Source: Bremia lactucae
Taxonomy: Eukaryota > Oomycota > Peronosporomycetes > Peronosporales > Peronosporaceae
Direction: 5' to 3'
Assembly (NCBI RefSeq): GCF_004359215.1
Contig: NC_090619.1
Location: 2,231,923-2,248,650, forward strand
DNA: 16,728 bases
The notes under the pieces were generated by a model that was not told where the DNA came from, did no database searches, and worked only from the letters and a program-made list of their open reading frames with translations. This document shows, in pieces, positions 8,758 to 16,728 of the stretch (the first letter of the stretch is position 1; each line of letters starts with the position of its first letter). Position numbers and translations under genes: made by a program.

Positions 8758-8820
8758 TTACTTTGATGAGATCTTCTTGGACTTTGCTGAGATCTTTTCA
8801 GACTTTGCTGTGATCTTCTC
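8758..8820 (-). repeat. Three 21-bp tandem repeats
   Basis: Units 8800-8820, 8779-8799 and 8758-8778 read on the minus strand as variants of GAAAAGATCTCAGCAAAGTCC. They keep the reading frame of the small lysine-rich frame and its stop falls in the last unit. Confidence 0.75.
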
Positions 8821-9015
8821 TCGCTGTGGTAGAGTTGTCTCCGGCTCTTTATGCTTAGCGACCTGCTCTAGTACAGCGCGTCGCAGATCAGGGTCTTCAC
8901 GCTCCAGCTGCGCCTGTAAGTGTGCATATAAGCGTCTCAACATTTCGAACGTGCTGCGTTGTGATAAAAATTCTCTCCTGTAGCAGGTAAACCCTGAAAC
9001 CCTTGGTTTTATCAT
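8758..9015 (-). CDS. Small lysine-rich hypothetical frame with C-terminal repeats
   Basis: An ATG-started frame of 85 residues that I do not recognise. Residues about 14-52 look strongly helical and charged (FEMLRRLYAHLQAQLERED and LRRAVLEQVAKHKE), like a coiled coil or a small helical bundle. The C-terminus consists of three seven-residue repeats of the form (E/K)KI(T/S)(A/S)KS. There is no signal peptide or membrane segment. It sits between two dead retrotransposons, so it may be part of a larger broken gene or element rather than a stand-alone gene. A pyrimidine-rich stretch ending CTACAG inside the start of the frame could be a splice acceptor, in which case the true gene would begin further right. 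Confidence 0.3.
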   Translation of the reverse strand: MIKPRVSGFTCYRREFLSQRSTFEMLRRLYAHLQAQLEREDPDLRRAVLEQVAKHKEPETTLPQREKITAKSEKISAKSKKISSK

Positions 9016-9246
9016 TTTTGCCGAGAATCATTTCAATCTGTGATATTGGCTTTCACGCTCTTTTGCCGGGTTTTCTGAACACCGAGCAAGTACTGCCGAA
9101 ACTCACTATATCCGATAAGTTCGGTACAGTACCAGTAATGGGGTACACATCATTTGGAGAATTGTTGTTGTGGTGCATTTATTTTATGGGTAAAATACCC
9201 TTTATCTAATTTTAAAATAGTTAATCCCATTTATTATGGGTAATAA
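9016..9246. other. Gene-free AT-rich segment before the plus-strand gypsy
   Basis: No supported gene on either strand. The right part contains two copies of TTATGGGTAA and overlapping short inverted repeats that run up to the first gypsy codons. Confidence 0.45.
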
Positions 9247-9249
9247 ATG
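9228..9249. repeat. Perfect 9-bp inverted repeat at the gypsy truncation point
   Basis: CATTTATTA (9228-9236) and TAATAAATG (9241-9249) pair perfectly around TGGG. Gypsy coding sequence begins at about 9247-9255, so the palindrome sits on the junction. A related hairpin, GGGTA-aaa-TACCC, lies about 40 bases to the left. Confidence 0.65.
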
Positions 9250-12230
9250 TGGTCGCCGCCATTGATGATTTCTTCCGTGCTAAGCACGAGGCTGGAATGG
9301 TACGAGAGAGCAAATCTCCTCATTCGAAACTGACATTTTGTGTCAAAAAGCCAAATGGTAAATGGTGCATTGTACATGCTTATAATAAGCTTAATGCTGC
9401 CACTATACCAGCACAAACCCCCATTTTTAGAATGGATGTTCTTCAGAGCAATATGGTGGGACGTACATTGTACAGTGCATTGGACTTAGTCGATAGTTAC
9501 TACCAATTGCTCATGCGAGCTAGTAATATCCCGCTTACAGCGGTTAGCGCCCCAAGCGGCAAGTTATGGGAGTGGCTGGTATGCCACAAGGTCTTTCTAA
9601 CGCCCCAGCAACATTTAATCGTCTAGTGACGCAACTGTTTCGCCCTCATCGAGGTTATGCACAGACTTATTTCGATGACCTTTTTTGTACATAGTCGTCC
9701 GGAGCAGGGTCGGTCGGATATGGAAAACCATTTAGACCATTTGCGAGCAGTGCTCGAGTGCATGCGCACAAACAAATTGTCTGCCAATGCATCTAAATGC
9801 ATTTTTGGCGCAGACGAAATTCCTTTTTTTAGGATGCTTCATTGAAAAGCGAGGCCTCAGAGCGGATCCCGCTAAGGTAAAAGCCATGGTAGATTGGCCG
9901 CTTCGTACAAACCAAAAGAATTTGCGGAAGTGGTTGGGTCTCGCCAATTATTTACACAAATATAGCGAAAATTACGCTGATATGGCTAGGCCATCATCTT
10001 ATCTCGTTAAAAACGATACAGAATGGTGCTGGACTAGCACCGAAAATAATGCTTTTCGAGCAGTTAAGGATAGTCTTATCCATGCCCCGATTTTGGCACT
10101 GCCAAACCCAAATTGGCCTTTCAGTGTCGTCTGTGACGCATCAGATTTTGCCATTGGCAGTGCTCTGTTACAAACAGATGTTGAGGGGCATGAACGTGTT
10201 ATTGCGTTCGAGTCTAGACAGCTTAAAGCTGCGGAAAAGAACTACCCATTTCCTGACAAAGAGTTACTGCTATGAAGTATGCTCTCGTCAAATGCAGAAA
10301 TCATCTGCTCGGCTCTAAGCCGTTTGTGATTTAATCAGATCACGCGTCATTACGCACGGCAACTAAGTCGCCCCATCTCTCCGTTTTTACGGAATACAAC
10401 TTCGAGATGAAGTATAAGCCTGGCAAGCAGAACGCTTTGGCCGATGCGTTATCACGCAGGTTGGATTATGAGCTCTCTCATTTGACGACTATAATGTCGC
10501 CTAATACTGAATTAATCCGTTCGGCTTACGCCAAGGATGAACAGTGTGTAGCTCGCTACGAGCTCTAAAAAGCTCTGACTCGGGTTTGAATTGTCGGCAC
10601 GCATGCGTGCAAGGTTACATCGATTTTCTATCGATAACGACTTGTTGCTTTATTGAATAGACGCTGAAGATCCTCCGCGCGTCGTAGTTCCTCATGGTGA
10701 GGATTTGAAGTACCACTATGAGGCACACGATACTGTCCTTGGTGGTCATCTCGGTAGAGAAAAGACCTAGGCTCTGTAAGTCAGATTTATTGGTGGCCCA
10801 AACTTTATCAATGGGTCAGCACACACGCTCGCCTATGTGAGACTTGCCAACGGTTTAAACCCTCGGTGCATGCTGCTGCGCCACTGGCAAGTCTGCTCGT
10901 ACCCCATAGGGTGTTGGAGTCCATTAGTATAGATTTTTTTGGTCTATTGAAAGATTCGGCCGGTAACTCTGGCATAGTGGACTTTGGTGACCTATTGAGC
11001 AAAATTGCTCACTTAGCGGCTGTGCCGGATACCATTGATGGTAAAGATACAGCAAGGCTGTTCATCGATCACGTGTTTCAACAACACGATTTGCCAGTGA
11101 CCGGGACCCCCGTTTCACGGGTAGATTCTCAAGATCGATTTTCCGAGTGCTTGGCACCAGATTGGACATGTCCAACGCGGACCATCCGCAGCCCGATGGT
11201 CAAGTTGAACGTGTCAATCGCGTCATTGAAGACGTTTTACGCAGAGTGTGTGCTCAGACACCAAAGCGCTGGAGCTCAATGCTCCCAGTGATGGAAATTG
11301 CGTTAAATAACGCTGTCCATGCATCTACAGGCTATACTCCGCTCTATGTAAACGGTCTCACCAACCGACGCGTTCCTATAACGATACCACTGCGTGGATC
11401 AGGGCTTAGTGGGGGAGACTTAGCCGATAGGCTTGCTGATATCAGCCCTGTTACCGTTCGGAAACAAGTAAGCGAAATCCTCCGACGCGATTTAGTGTCT
11501 TAAGACATGTAAGGGACACGATGTCTGATAGCCAAGACAAACAAAAGGAAAAAGCAGATGCCAAAGGAAGAAGCTGTATTAATTCTTATGTGGTCGGAGA
11601 CCGAGTCTTACAAAACGCTAAATAAGCTACCTACTAACTTGGTTTCCGCGGTCTTCAAGACCAAATTGCGCCCGCGCTTTATTAACCATTTACGGTCGTG
11701 GTCAAGAAGATCCTAGCTTACACACTAAGCCTTCTCTGCAAGCTGCGTTTGCACCCAGTGATTTACGTTGGCTTGCTTAAGCCATATCGGGCCCCTTCTC
11801 ACGTGGCCTTAAAGTCGCTTGCGCCAAGACAGGCGGTCGTGCCGCAGATTGTTGCATCCTCACCAGGATGTCGAGCTGGCCCTCTAAACGAGGTTGCTGA
11901 CGCTCCAGCATCGAAATACGGCTCTAAACCGCCTCAGAAGAGCTCTCAACCCTAGCAAGGCTCTCACGAAGAAGTTGCACCTCGTGTTTTAAAGCATCAA
12001 ACGCTTTCGTCGAGATTCCGGCTCCCTCCCGCGCTGCTTGATGCGCGAGGGAACCTCCAGTTTCACGTGGAGAAACTTATAAAGCGACGTTGTCGTAAGG
12101 GTCAATACCAGTATCCGGTGAAGTGGCTGGGGTGCCCTCTTCGGAAAACTCTTGGAGCTTGAGGTACCTCTTCGGCAAGAATGCTAGTACGCCGTTGATG
12201 CTTTTGAGCGCCGAGCTCGGGTCAACTCGC
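9247..12230 (+). pseudogene. 5'-truncated Ty3/gypsy pol with chromodomain
   Basis: Remnant of a gypsy polyprotein: RT, RNase H, integrase and chromodomain. RT starts abruptly with DDFFRAKHEAGMVRES. A base is missing at about 9581, so MPQGLSNAPATFNRL is in the next frame. The catalytic YFDD is at 9668-9679, followed by a one-base insertion. RNase H has FSVVCDASDFAIGSALLQ (about 10122-10175), a stop at the TDHASL site near 10333, and ADALSRR near 10440. The H2C2 zinc segment near 10690-10860 is partly scrambled, with WWPKLYQWVS and CETCQRF legible. The integrase core has ESISIDFFGL and, frame-shifted, MSNADHPQPDGQVERVNR near 11168-11222. A GPY/F-type segment (FKTKLRPRFI) lies near 11655-11685. 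At 12061-12230 is a chromodomain-like FHVEKLIKRRCRKGQYQY and VKWLG. More than six lesions; gag, protease and 5' LTR are absent. Confidence 0.88.
12061..12230 (+). other. Chromodomain remnant at the pol C-terminus
   Basis: Residues FHVEKLIKRR, QYQYPVKWLG and, after a one-base shift, SWELEVPLRQEC match the chromodomain pattern in which aromatic residues and VKW-x-G form the methyl-lysine pocket. In chromoviruses this steers integration to marked chromatin. A frameshift near 12150 and a TAG near 12185 break it. Confidence 0.65.
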
Positions 12231-12583
12231 GTCGAGCGATGCTTCCCACCACTGAAATGGGATTAGGTGGATCTTTAGCCTCAATGCGGCTCCGATCCAT
12301 GGCTGCACGGTCAACCGGAGCACTGAAATAGGGGAGGGCTTTAGATTGAATGATAATATAAAGTGCAGTTCCCCTTTGATCTTAAAGCGTTATGTGTCTT
12401 CCTAAGGATTGCGCATTGATCTGTAAAAGACAGAAGCCTTTCTAAGAAATATATACTCTTGCGCGCTGGTTGCCACTTTACTCTACGAACTCCTGAATCC
12501 CTTGAACTAGGATTCATTAAGCTTTAATAGCTTGTACGACTCCTTAAGTTGTTAAACCCATTAGTTCTATATAACTAAGAGAC
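12231..12583 (+). other. Probable 3' end of the plus-strand gypsy (candidate PPT and partial LTR)
   Basis: No gene here. A purine run, GAAATAGGGGAGGG, at 12325-12338 is a candidate polypurine tract. What follows, from about 12347, may be the start of this element's own 3' LTR, cut at 12583 by the minus-strand LTR. No second copy is in the window to prove it. Confidence 0.35.
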
Positions 12584-13113
12584 TGTAGGCGGGGACGTCG
12601 TAATGCGGCCACGCTCTACTTAGACACACACCCTAGCACAGCGAAGAAGCGGTTAAACCAGCTTCTCTTGCGTGCAGTGAGGTAGTTGTGGTGGGCGCGT
12701 TAGCGATTTCACCCAACGCACTAAGCACTTTAGTTAAGTGTTGTCACGGGAGTGGTAATCCAGCTCCTCGTGTGCACTTACCAAGTAGAAAGTAGTTTTC
12801 AGACTGATTTATATTTAATCGCATTGAATATAAATACCTATTTTACCAATCAAAATGTCATCTCTATAGATAACACTTAATATTTATTAACGTGTCTTTC
12901 TAGATACCTCGCGTAATGGATGACGCTAGGCGTCATCCCTCTTAATGTGAATGCACCCATGTGCGTCACATACACAAGGGTCGGTTCACAAATGTGAACC
13001 ACATCCGAGTGCGGGGTCGAATTACTATAATTAAGTAATTGACCATCTCCTTAAGTACACCAAGTGTACTTAATGGGGACTGTGTTACATTAATGCAACT
13101 TTAGCCCGTTACA
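12584..13113 (-). repeat. 3' LTR of the right gypsy element
   Basis: A 530-bp LTR, the better-preserved copy of the repeat at 1521-2047. In element orientation it opens TGTAACGGGC at 13113 and closes CCCGCCTACA at 12584, with TG..CA ends. A polypurine tract lies just outside its start (13117-13124). It is therefore the 3' LTR of a minus-strand element whose interior runs to the right edge. The expected short target duplication would be 12579-12583 (GAGAC), but the partner site is outside the window. Confidence 0.9.
12918..13073. repeat. Row of five hairpin palindromes in the LTR
   Basis: Within 156 bp there are five inverted repeats. 12918-12938: GGATGACGC / GCGTCATCC, 3-base loop. 12945-12971: ATGTGA / TCACAT with an inner GCAC / GTGC. 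12983-13000: GGTTCACA / TGTGAACC, 2-base loop. 13020-13040: AATTACT / AGTAATT, 7-base loop. 13051-13073: TTAAGTACAC / GTGTACTTAA, 3-base loop. In element orientation they occupy about bases 40-196, in U3. Confidence 0.85.
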
Positions 13114-13128
13114 CAATCCCCCCCAAAG
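13114..13128 (-). other. Polypurine tract of the right gypsy element
   Basis: The minus strand reads CTTTGGGGGGGATTG directly before the LTR start TGTAACGGGC. The GGGGGGGA run is the expected plus-strand priming site. It is the main evidence for the orientation of this LTR and element. Confidence 0.75.
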
Positions 13129-13236
13129 AACGAATTTACTTTTTAATTCGTCAAAGAGGAGCGCGGAACTGGAAGCAGCTCACGCTAGTTCACTCAATCA
13201 CTCTAGCGATCTGTGTTGACAAACACCGCGCCAAAG

Positions 13237-13734
13237 ATGCCACCGAAAATGGGCCACGTTGGTGGGTCGTCTGCGAAGACGCCCACTCAACCTCGCACTT
13301 AGCGCAAGTGCGGCGTTAATACGCCGTCAGCGTCTAATGCCTTAGTCGAAGTGCCGACAGCTACTGCTACTGTCGCGTTGACAGGGCTTAAGGATCCATC
13401 CCAATTTAACAGTGAGGATGTTGATCCGTCACTCATTGTCGACTACAATGAGTTGACACCGTTGCCGTCACCTCATAGTAGTGATGCGGACAACGAGCTC
13501 ATGCGGAAGGATGATGGCGCATTATTGCCCATCCAAACTTCTCTCATGGCTCACAACATGGAGACAGCAACATTTACGAATGCTGTCTCGTCGTCTGCGC
13601 TTGATAGCGCAGCGACAGCTAATGAGAGCGCTGCCCACAAAGGCGCAGCTGCTTCTTCGTTGGGTAAAACCACAACGCCTTATGGTCAGACCATTATCCA
13701 TAATGGTTCTGACATAGAGGATTTTGAGCCTTAA
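13237..13734 (+). pseudogene. Antisense ORF between gypsy pol and 3' LTR
   Basis: On the plus strand, opposite to the surrounding gypsy element, an ATG at 13237 opens a frame (MPPKMGHVGGSSAKTPTQPR) that hits a single TAG at 13300, then stays open to TAA at 13732. The same frame, interrupted only by TAA at 13732 and 13840, reads on to TGA at 13984, for about 249 codons in all. The product is Ser/Thr/Ala/Pro-rich and acidic in the middle (NSEDVDPSLIVDYNEL, NGSDIEDFEP), probably largely disordered, with no domain I recognise. Its last part lies opposite the end of pol (13893-13986). TCACTCT at 13198-13204 fits the oomycete initiator pattern 33 bases upstream of the ATG, but this is weak. It could instead be a piece of an unrelated gene or a gag N-terminus captured by the element. 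Confidence 0.5.
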
Positions 13735-13892
13735 GCTCCGCCGACGACACGTGAACGTGCTCAGTCGGTGTCACAAACCAGTTGTTTTGAACGTGGCTAT
13801 GTGTCGGGTGGCATATCACCAATGCCCCCTCCATCTAAATAACCTCATTTAAACGGGCCAAGAGCGCCGCTCCTTGCCTTACCTTCGTCCGT

Positions 13893-15252
13893 TCAGTCAC
13901 AGGCGTTAAGGATCTCGAGGGTCTCGCGGTTGACCTCGGATCTTTTTGATGTCCGAGCGAAGGCATTCAGGGTTATAAACGCCTGAAGACTCGCTTGGAC
14001 CTTTCGAGCGGATAATGCTGAGGGATCCACGTTACTCGCGTGATGTCCCTTGCTCTCCGAGTCCTGTTTGTGGTGGGAGTCGTCGGTCCGATAGCTTTTC
14101 GCCTTCACCGTCCCCCTTATTCGAACGACGCTCGACTCACAGTCGGCGCCACCATCGGTCTCGTTAGACGGATGGGGGTATATGACCTCATTTGGGTCTA
14201 CATCCTATTTCAGACGACCCTTGTAAAATACGGGGTGCGTCTTCATGTACGGGGGAAGGGTGAGTCTGTAATTTAAGTCTCCAACCTCTTCTACTACCGT
14301 AAAGGGCCCAATGAAACGCGGCAACAACTTTGTAGTACCTCCAGGTAGTTCAGAGATTGCATTCTTAGGTATGGTAGCAGTACTTTATAATTATTTTTCA
14401 CTCACTCTAAAGCGTTCATTATTTTTGCGACCATTTCGGTCCGCATATTCTTTTTGCTTGTCCTGTGTGCTTGCCATTGCGTCACGGACTTACGTGTGAT
14501 GGCTAATCGCTCATTTACAAAGCGTTGAGCCTCGCTCCCACTTTAAGCATCAAGCTCGCCTATGATACCGCTAAGAGGTTGGTCATAAGGCGTAGTTTTA
14601 TTGACCACTGCTAAGCTGGCAGGGTCACTAAGGCAAGTTTCTGTCTTTGAGATGATACCTTCATGGGTCATCGTCATATTGACGAAACTACGTCTCTCTT
14701 TCGCACCGAGCATAATGAGGGGCCCTCATCCACTAAGACTCGGGCTGCGCACAAACGATACTGGCGTCCGAGGATAGCGCAGTCCGTTAATATAAAACGG
14801 TGTCTCACCCGTACTGGCGTGGACACTGTTATTTATAGCGAACTCCACAAAGAGCAATTGTTTGCTCCACTCTTTGGGAGTTGCTACAGTGCGTAAGACA
14901 TCCGCCACAACCCGATTGGCACGTTCTGTTTGGTCATCGGTCTGTGGGTGATCTGCAGTCGACATGTGGAGCTTGCTACCTAGCAGCTCGAACACATGTC
15001 GCCAAAAACCAGACGTGATCCCAATCCAATACTATGGACTCGGGTATCCCGTGTAGTCGGTAAACATGATCCAGGAACAAGAGAGCTGCCTCCTTGCCTG
15101 GGATCAATGTATTACATGGTACTAAAAGCACCATCTTGCTCAGTCTATCTACAAAGACGACTAGCCCCAACCGATTCTTATGATCGGGCGGCAGCCAAAA
15201 ATAAAATCCAGACTTACTGACTTCCAACAGTTGATTGGAATCGGTAGCGGCT
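13893..15252 (-). pseudogene. Gypsy integrase core and C-terminal part, frame-broken
   Basis: Continuation of the pol frame at 15253-16728 after a frameshift at the end of the zinc-binding segment. The integrase core reads NRLGLVVFVDRLSKM and YRLHGIPESIV in the frame covering about 15210-14976. The second catalytic Asp region is damaged: the sequence is LDWDH, where SDRDPRF would be expected. After another shift, LHMSTADHPQTDDQTERANR carries the catalytic Glu at about 14972-14913, followed by FVEFAINNSVHASTGETPFY. Then come many breaks to a GPY/F segment (LPRFIGPFTVVEEVG, THPVFYKGRLK) near 14320-14200. A Ser/Lys-rich tail ends at the stop near 13893. No chromodomain is seen, unlike the plus-strand element. 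Not functional as it stands. Confidence 0.82.
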
Positions 15253-16728
15253 TCAGTGGCGCCTGCTGGACGGTGCAGGCTTAATGCGCTGACACTGTTT
15301 GCAAGAGCGAATATAGTTGGCCACCCATCGATATAGGTGTGGCCACCAAAACTCCTCTGACACTCGTAAGAATGTCTTTTCACGGCCCAGATGCCCACTA
15401 GATGGCGCATCATGGAGCTCGTGAAGGATCATCAACTTGAGATCTGTGTCATGAGGCACATAGATTCTCAAGGGATCACAAGGTGACAGCTGATGCCATA
15501 ACAGGCCATCGCTGCAGCTAAAGCGATTAAGCTTAGCTTTCAGGTGCGACGGAAGGGAAGCCTTTCGTCCACCGAAGTGGTCCAACAGCAGGCGACAGTG
15601 GTCGTCCTGACTGTAGCTCTCTTTTATCTCAGAGGCCAATGAGCTCGTCACGTGGTATGCCTTCATGGCTGCCAACGTCGACGGCTGAAATTGTGCTTTC
15701 GCACTAGACACACTTTCCTGGTGTCTAACCTCGAAGTCTGGTCTGCGCGATAAAGCGTCAGCCAAGACATTCGACTTACCCGGCTTATATTCAACTTTGA
15801 AATTAAATTCAGAGAAGAATGTGAGCCATCTTGCCATTCTAGGCGAGAGGTGTGGTGAGTTTATTGCGGTCCGCAGTGATGCGAGATCCGTATAATTCAG
15901 AATTGGTTCGGTGCCCAGTAGGTGCACATGAAACTTGACGAGAGCATACTTTATTGAAAGTTGCTCTTTGTCATGCACGGGATAATTCAGTTCCGCGGCT
16001 TTTAAAAGCCGGGACTGATAAGAGATGACGCGATCAACACCGTCGTCATCCTTCTGCATGAGCGCGCTGCCGATTGCAAAAGTACTCGCATCGCAGACGA
16101 CGCTAAAGGGCTTATCCGCGTCTGGCAATGTCAAGACCGGTGCCTCTACAAGATATTGCTTCACTGATGTGAACGCATCTTCTTGTTCTTCTAACCAAAC
16201 CCATTCTGTGTCCTTTTTAAGGAGATCAGATAATGGTTTAGTTTGCTCCGCATAATTCTTGCTATACTTATGCAAGTAATTAGCGAGCCCTAGGAATTGG
16301 CGCAAATCCTTCACATGCCGTGGGATTGGCCATTCCTTTACTGATTTTACCTTGTCTGGGTCTGCTCGTACACCATGTGTACCAACGATGCAGCCCAGTA
16401 CAGGTATCTCAGGGACCCCTATGACGCACTTTTGCAAGTTGACGTACAATTGGGCGTCCTTTAAAGTCTGCAACACAGCGTCTAAATGACGCTTGTGCGA
16501 CTCTATTGCGCTCAGCCCGTCCTCGGCCCTACTATGCACGAATACATCGTCAAAGTAATGAGGCGCGTAGGCACGGTGCTGACGCATCACGTGAGCCACC
16601 ACTCGGTTGAATGTCGCTGGTGCGTTTTTCAAACCTTGGGGCATCACAAGCCACTCCCAAAGCATACCGCTTGGGGTGCTTACTGCCGTTTTGGCTACAT
16701 CGGACTCTCTCATGAGTACCTGATAGTA
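15253..16728 (-). CDS. Ty3/gypsy pol, partial: reverse transcriptase, RNase H and integrase zinc domain
   Basis: A frame open from the right edge of the window (491 codons) that continues outside. Residue numbers are from the Met at 16713. RT: SGMLWEWLVMPQGLKNAP (15-32), catalytic YFDD at 53-56 (16557-16546), and LGLANYLHKYSKNYAE (141-156). RNase H: all four acidic residues of the fold appear present, D208 (CDAS), E250 (DKEQ), D276 (TDLASL, where the usual form is TDHxSL) and D319 (ADALSRR). Integrase zinc domain: H434, H441, C471 and C474. The frame ends at a TGA caused by a one-base loss just after the zinc domain (GRRH instead of RAPL), so integrase is in another frame. The N-terminal part of RT, protease and gag are outside the window. 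This is the best-preserved retrotransposon ORF here, which suggests a younger insertion than the plus-strand gypsy. Confidence 0.9.
   Translation of the reverse strand, partial: YYQVLMRESDVAKTAVSTPSGMLWEWLVMPQGLKNAPATFNRVVAHVMRQHRAYAPHYFDDVFVHSRAEDGLSAIESHKRHLDAVLQTLKDAQLYVNLQKCVIGVPEIPVLGCIVGTHGVRADPDKVKSVKEWPIPRHVKDLRQFLGLANYLHKYSKNYAEQTKPLSDLLKKDTEWVWLEEQEDAFTSVKQYLVEAPVLTLPDADKPFSVVCDASTFAIGSALMQKDDDGVDRVISYQSRLLKAAELNYPVHDKEQLSIKYALVKFHVHLLGTEPILNYTDLASLRTAINSPHLSPRMARWLTFFSEFNFKVEYKPGKSNVLADALSRRPDFEVRHQESVSSAKAQFQPSTLAAMKAYHVTSSLASEIKESYSQDDHCRLLLDHFGGRKASLPSHLKAKLNRFSCSDGLLWHQLSPCDPLRIYVPHDTDLKLMILHELHDAPSSGHLGREKTFLRVSEEFWWPHLYRWVANYIRSCKQCQRIKPAPSSRRH

Noticed and set aside
1521..13113. 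A single giant retrotransposon bounded by the two LTRs
   Set aside because: The PBS and PPT lie outside the interval, not inside it, and the interval holds host genes and elements in both orientations.
13351..13734. Gag of a plus-strand element whose 5' LTR is 12584-13113
   Set aside because: The LTR is flanked at 13114 by a polypurine tract in minus orientation rather than by a primer binding site, so it is a 3' LTR of the minus-strand element; gag origin by capture remains possible.
1..16728. RxLR or Crinkler effector genes
   Set aside because: None of the open frames read begins with a signal peptide followed by RxLR or LFLAK motifs.
1..16728. CRISPR arrays, tRNA or rRNA genes
   Set aside because: No regularly spaced repeats with unique spacers, and no cloverleaf or rRNA-like sequence was seen; the tandem repeats found are short and protein-coding or LTR-internal.

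Overview
The window looks like a transposon-rich stretch of an oomycete genome, probably Peronosporales (Phytophthora or a downy mildew). The evidence is two compact intronless genes, a core promoter resembling the oomycete Inr/FPR element, and decayed Ty3/gypsy and Ty1/copia retrotransposons. No family search was run, so the organism call is an inference.

Layout. Positions 68-2047 hold the 5' end of a minus-strand Ty3/gypsy element: 5' LTR (1521-2047), primer binding site (about 1501-1518) and a frame-broken gag that is cut off near position 68. Positions 2211-5848 are the only healthy gene block: a DEAD-box RNA helicase on the minus strand and a PRP31 U4/U6 snRNP protein on the plus strand, divergent across about 230 bp. 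Positions 6150-6720 hold a decayed minus-strand coding remnant I do not recognise. Positions about 6720-8545 are the 3' part of a minus-strand copia element with an exact stop, polypurine tract and LTR junction. Positions 8758-9015 hold a small lysine-rich frame with three 21-bp repeats. Positions 9247-12230 are a 5'-truncated plus-strand gypsy pol ending in a chromodomain remnant. From 12584 to the right edge is the 3' half of a second minus-strand gypsy element: 3' LTR (12584-13113), polypurine tract, an ORF on the opposite strand (13237-13986) and pol (13893-16728), which continues beyond the window.

The LTRs at 1521-2047 and 12584-13113 are the same family in the same orientation, about 85-90% identical by eye. 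Their internal regions point away from each other, so they belong to two different insertions that bracket the gene island. The two host genes both act in RNA metabolism: a helicase that remodels RNA, and a spliceosomal protein that tethers U4/U6 to U5. The mobile elements are all broken in at least one frame within the window.

The most unusual points are the antisense ORF inside the right-hand gypsy element, a row of five hairpin palindromes in its LTR, and the unidentified coding remnant at 6150-6720.
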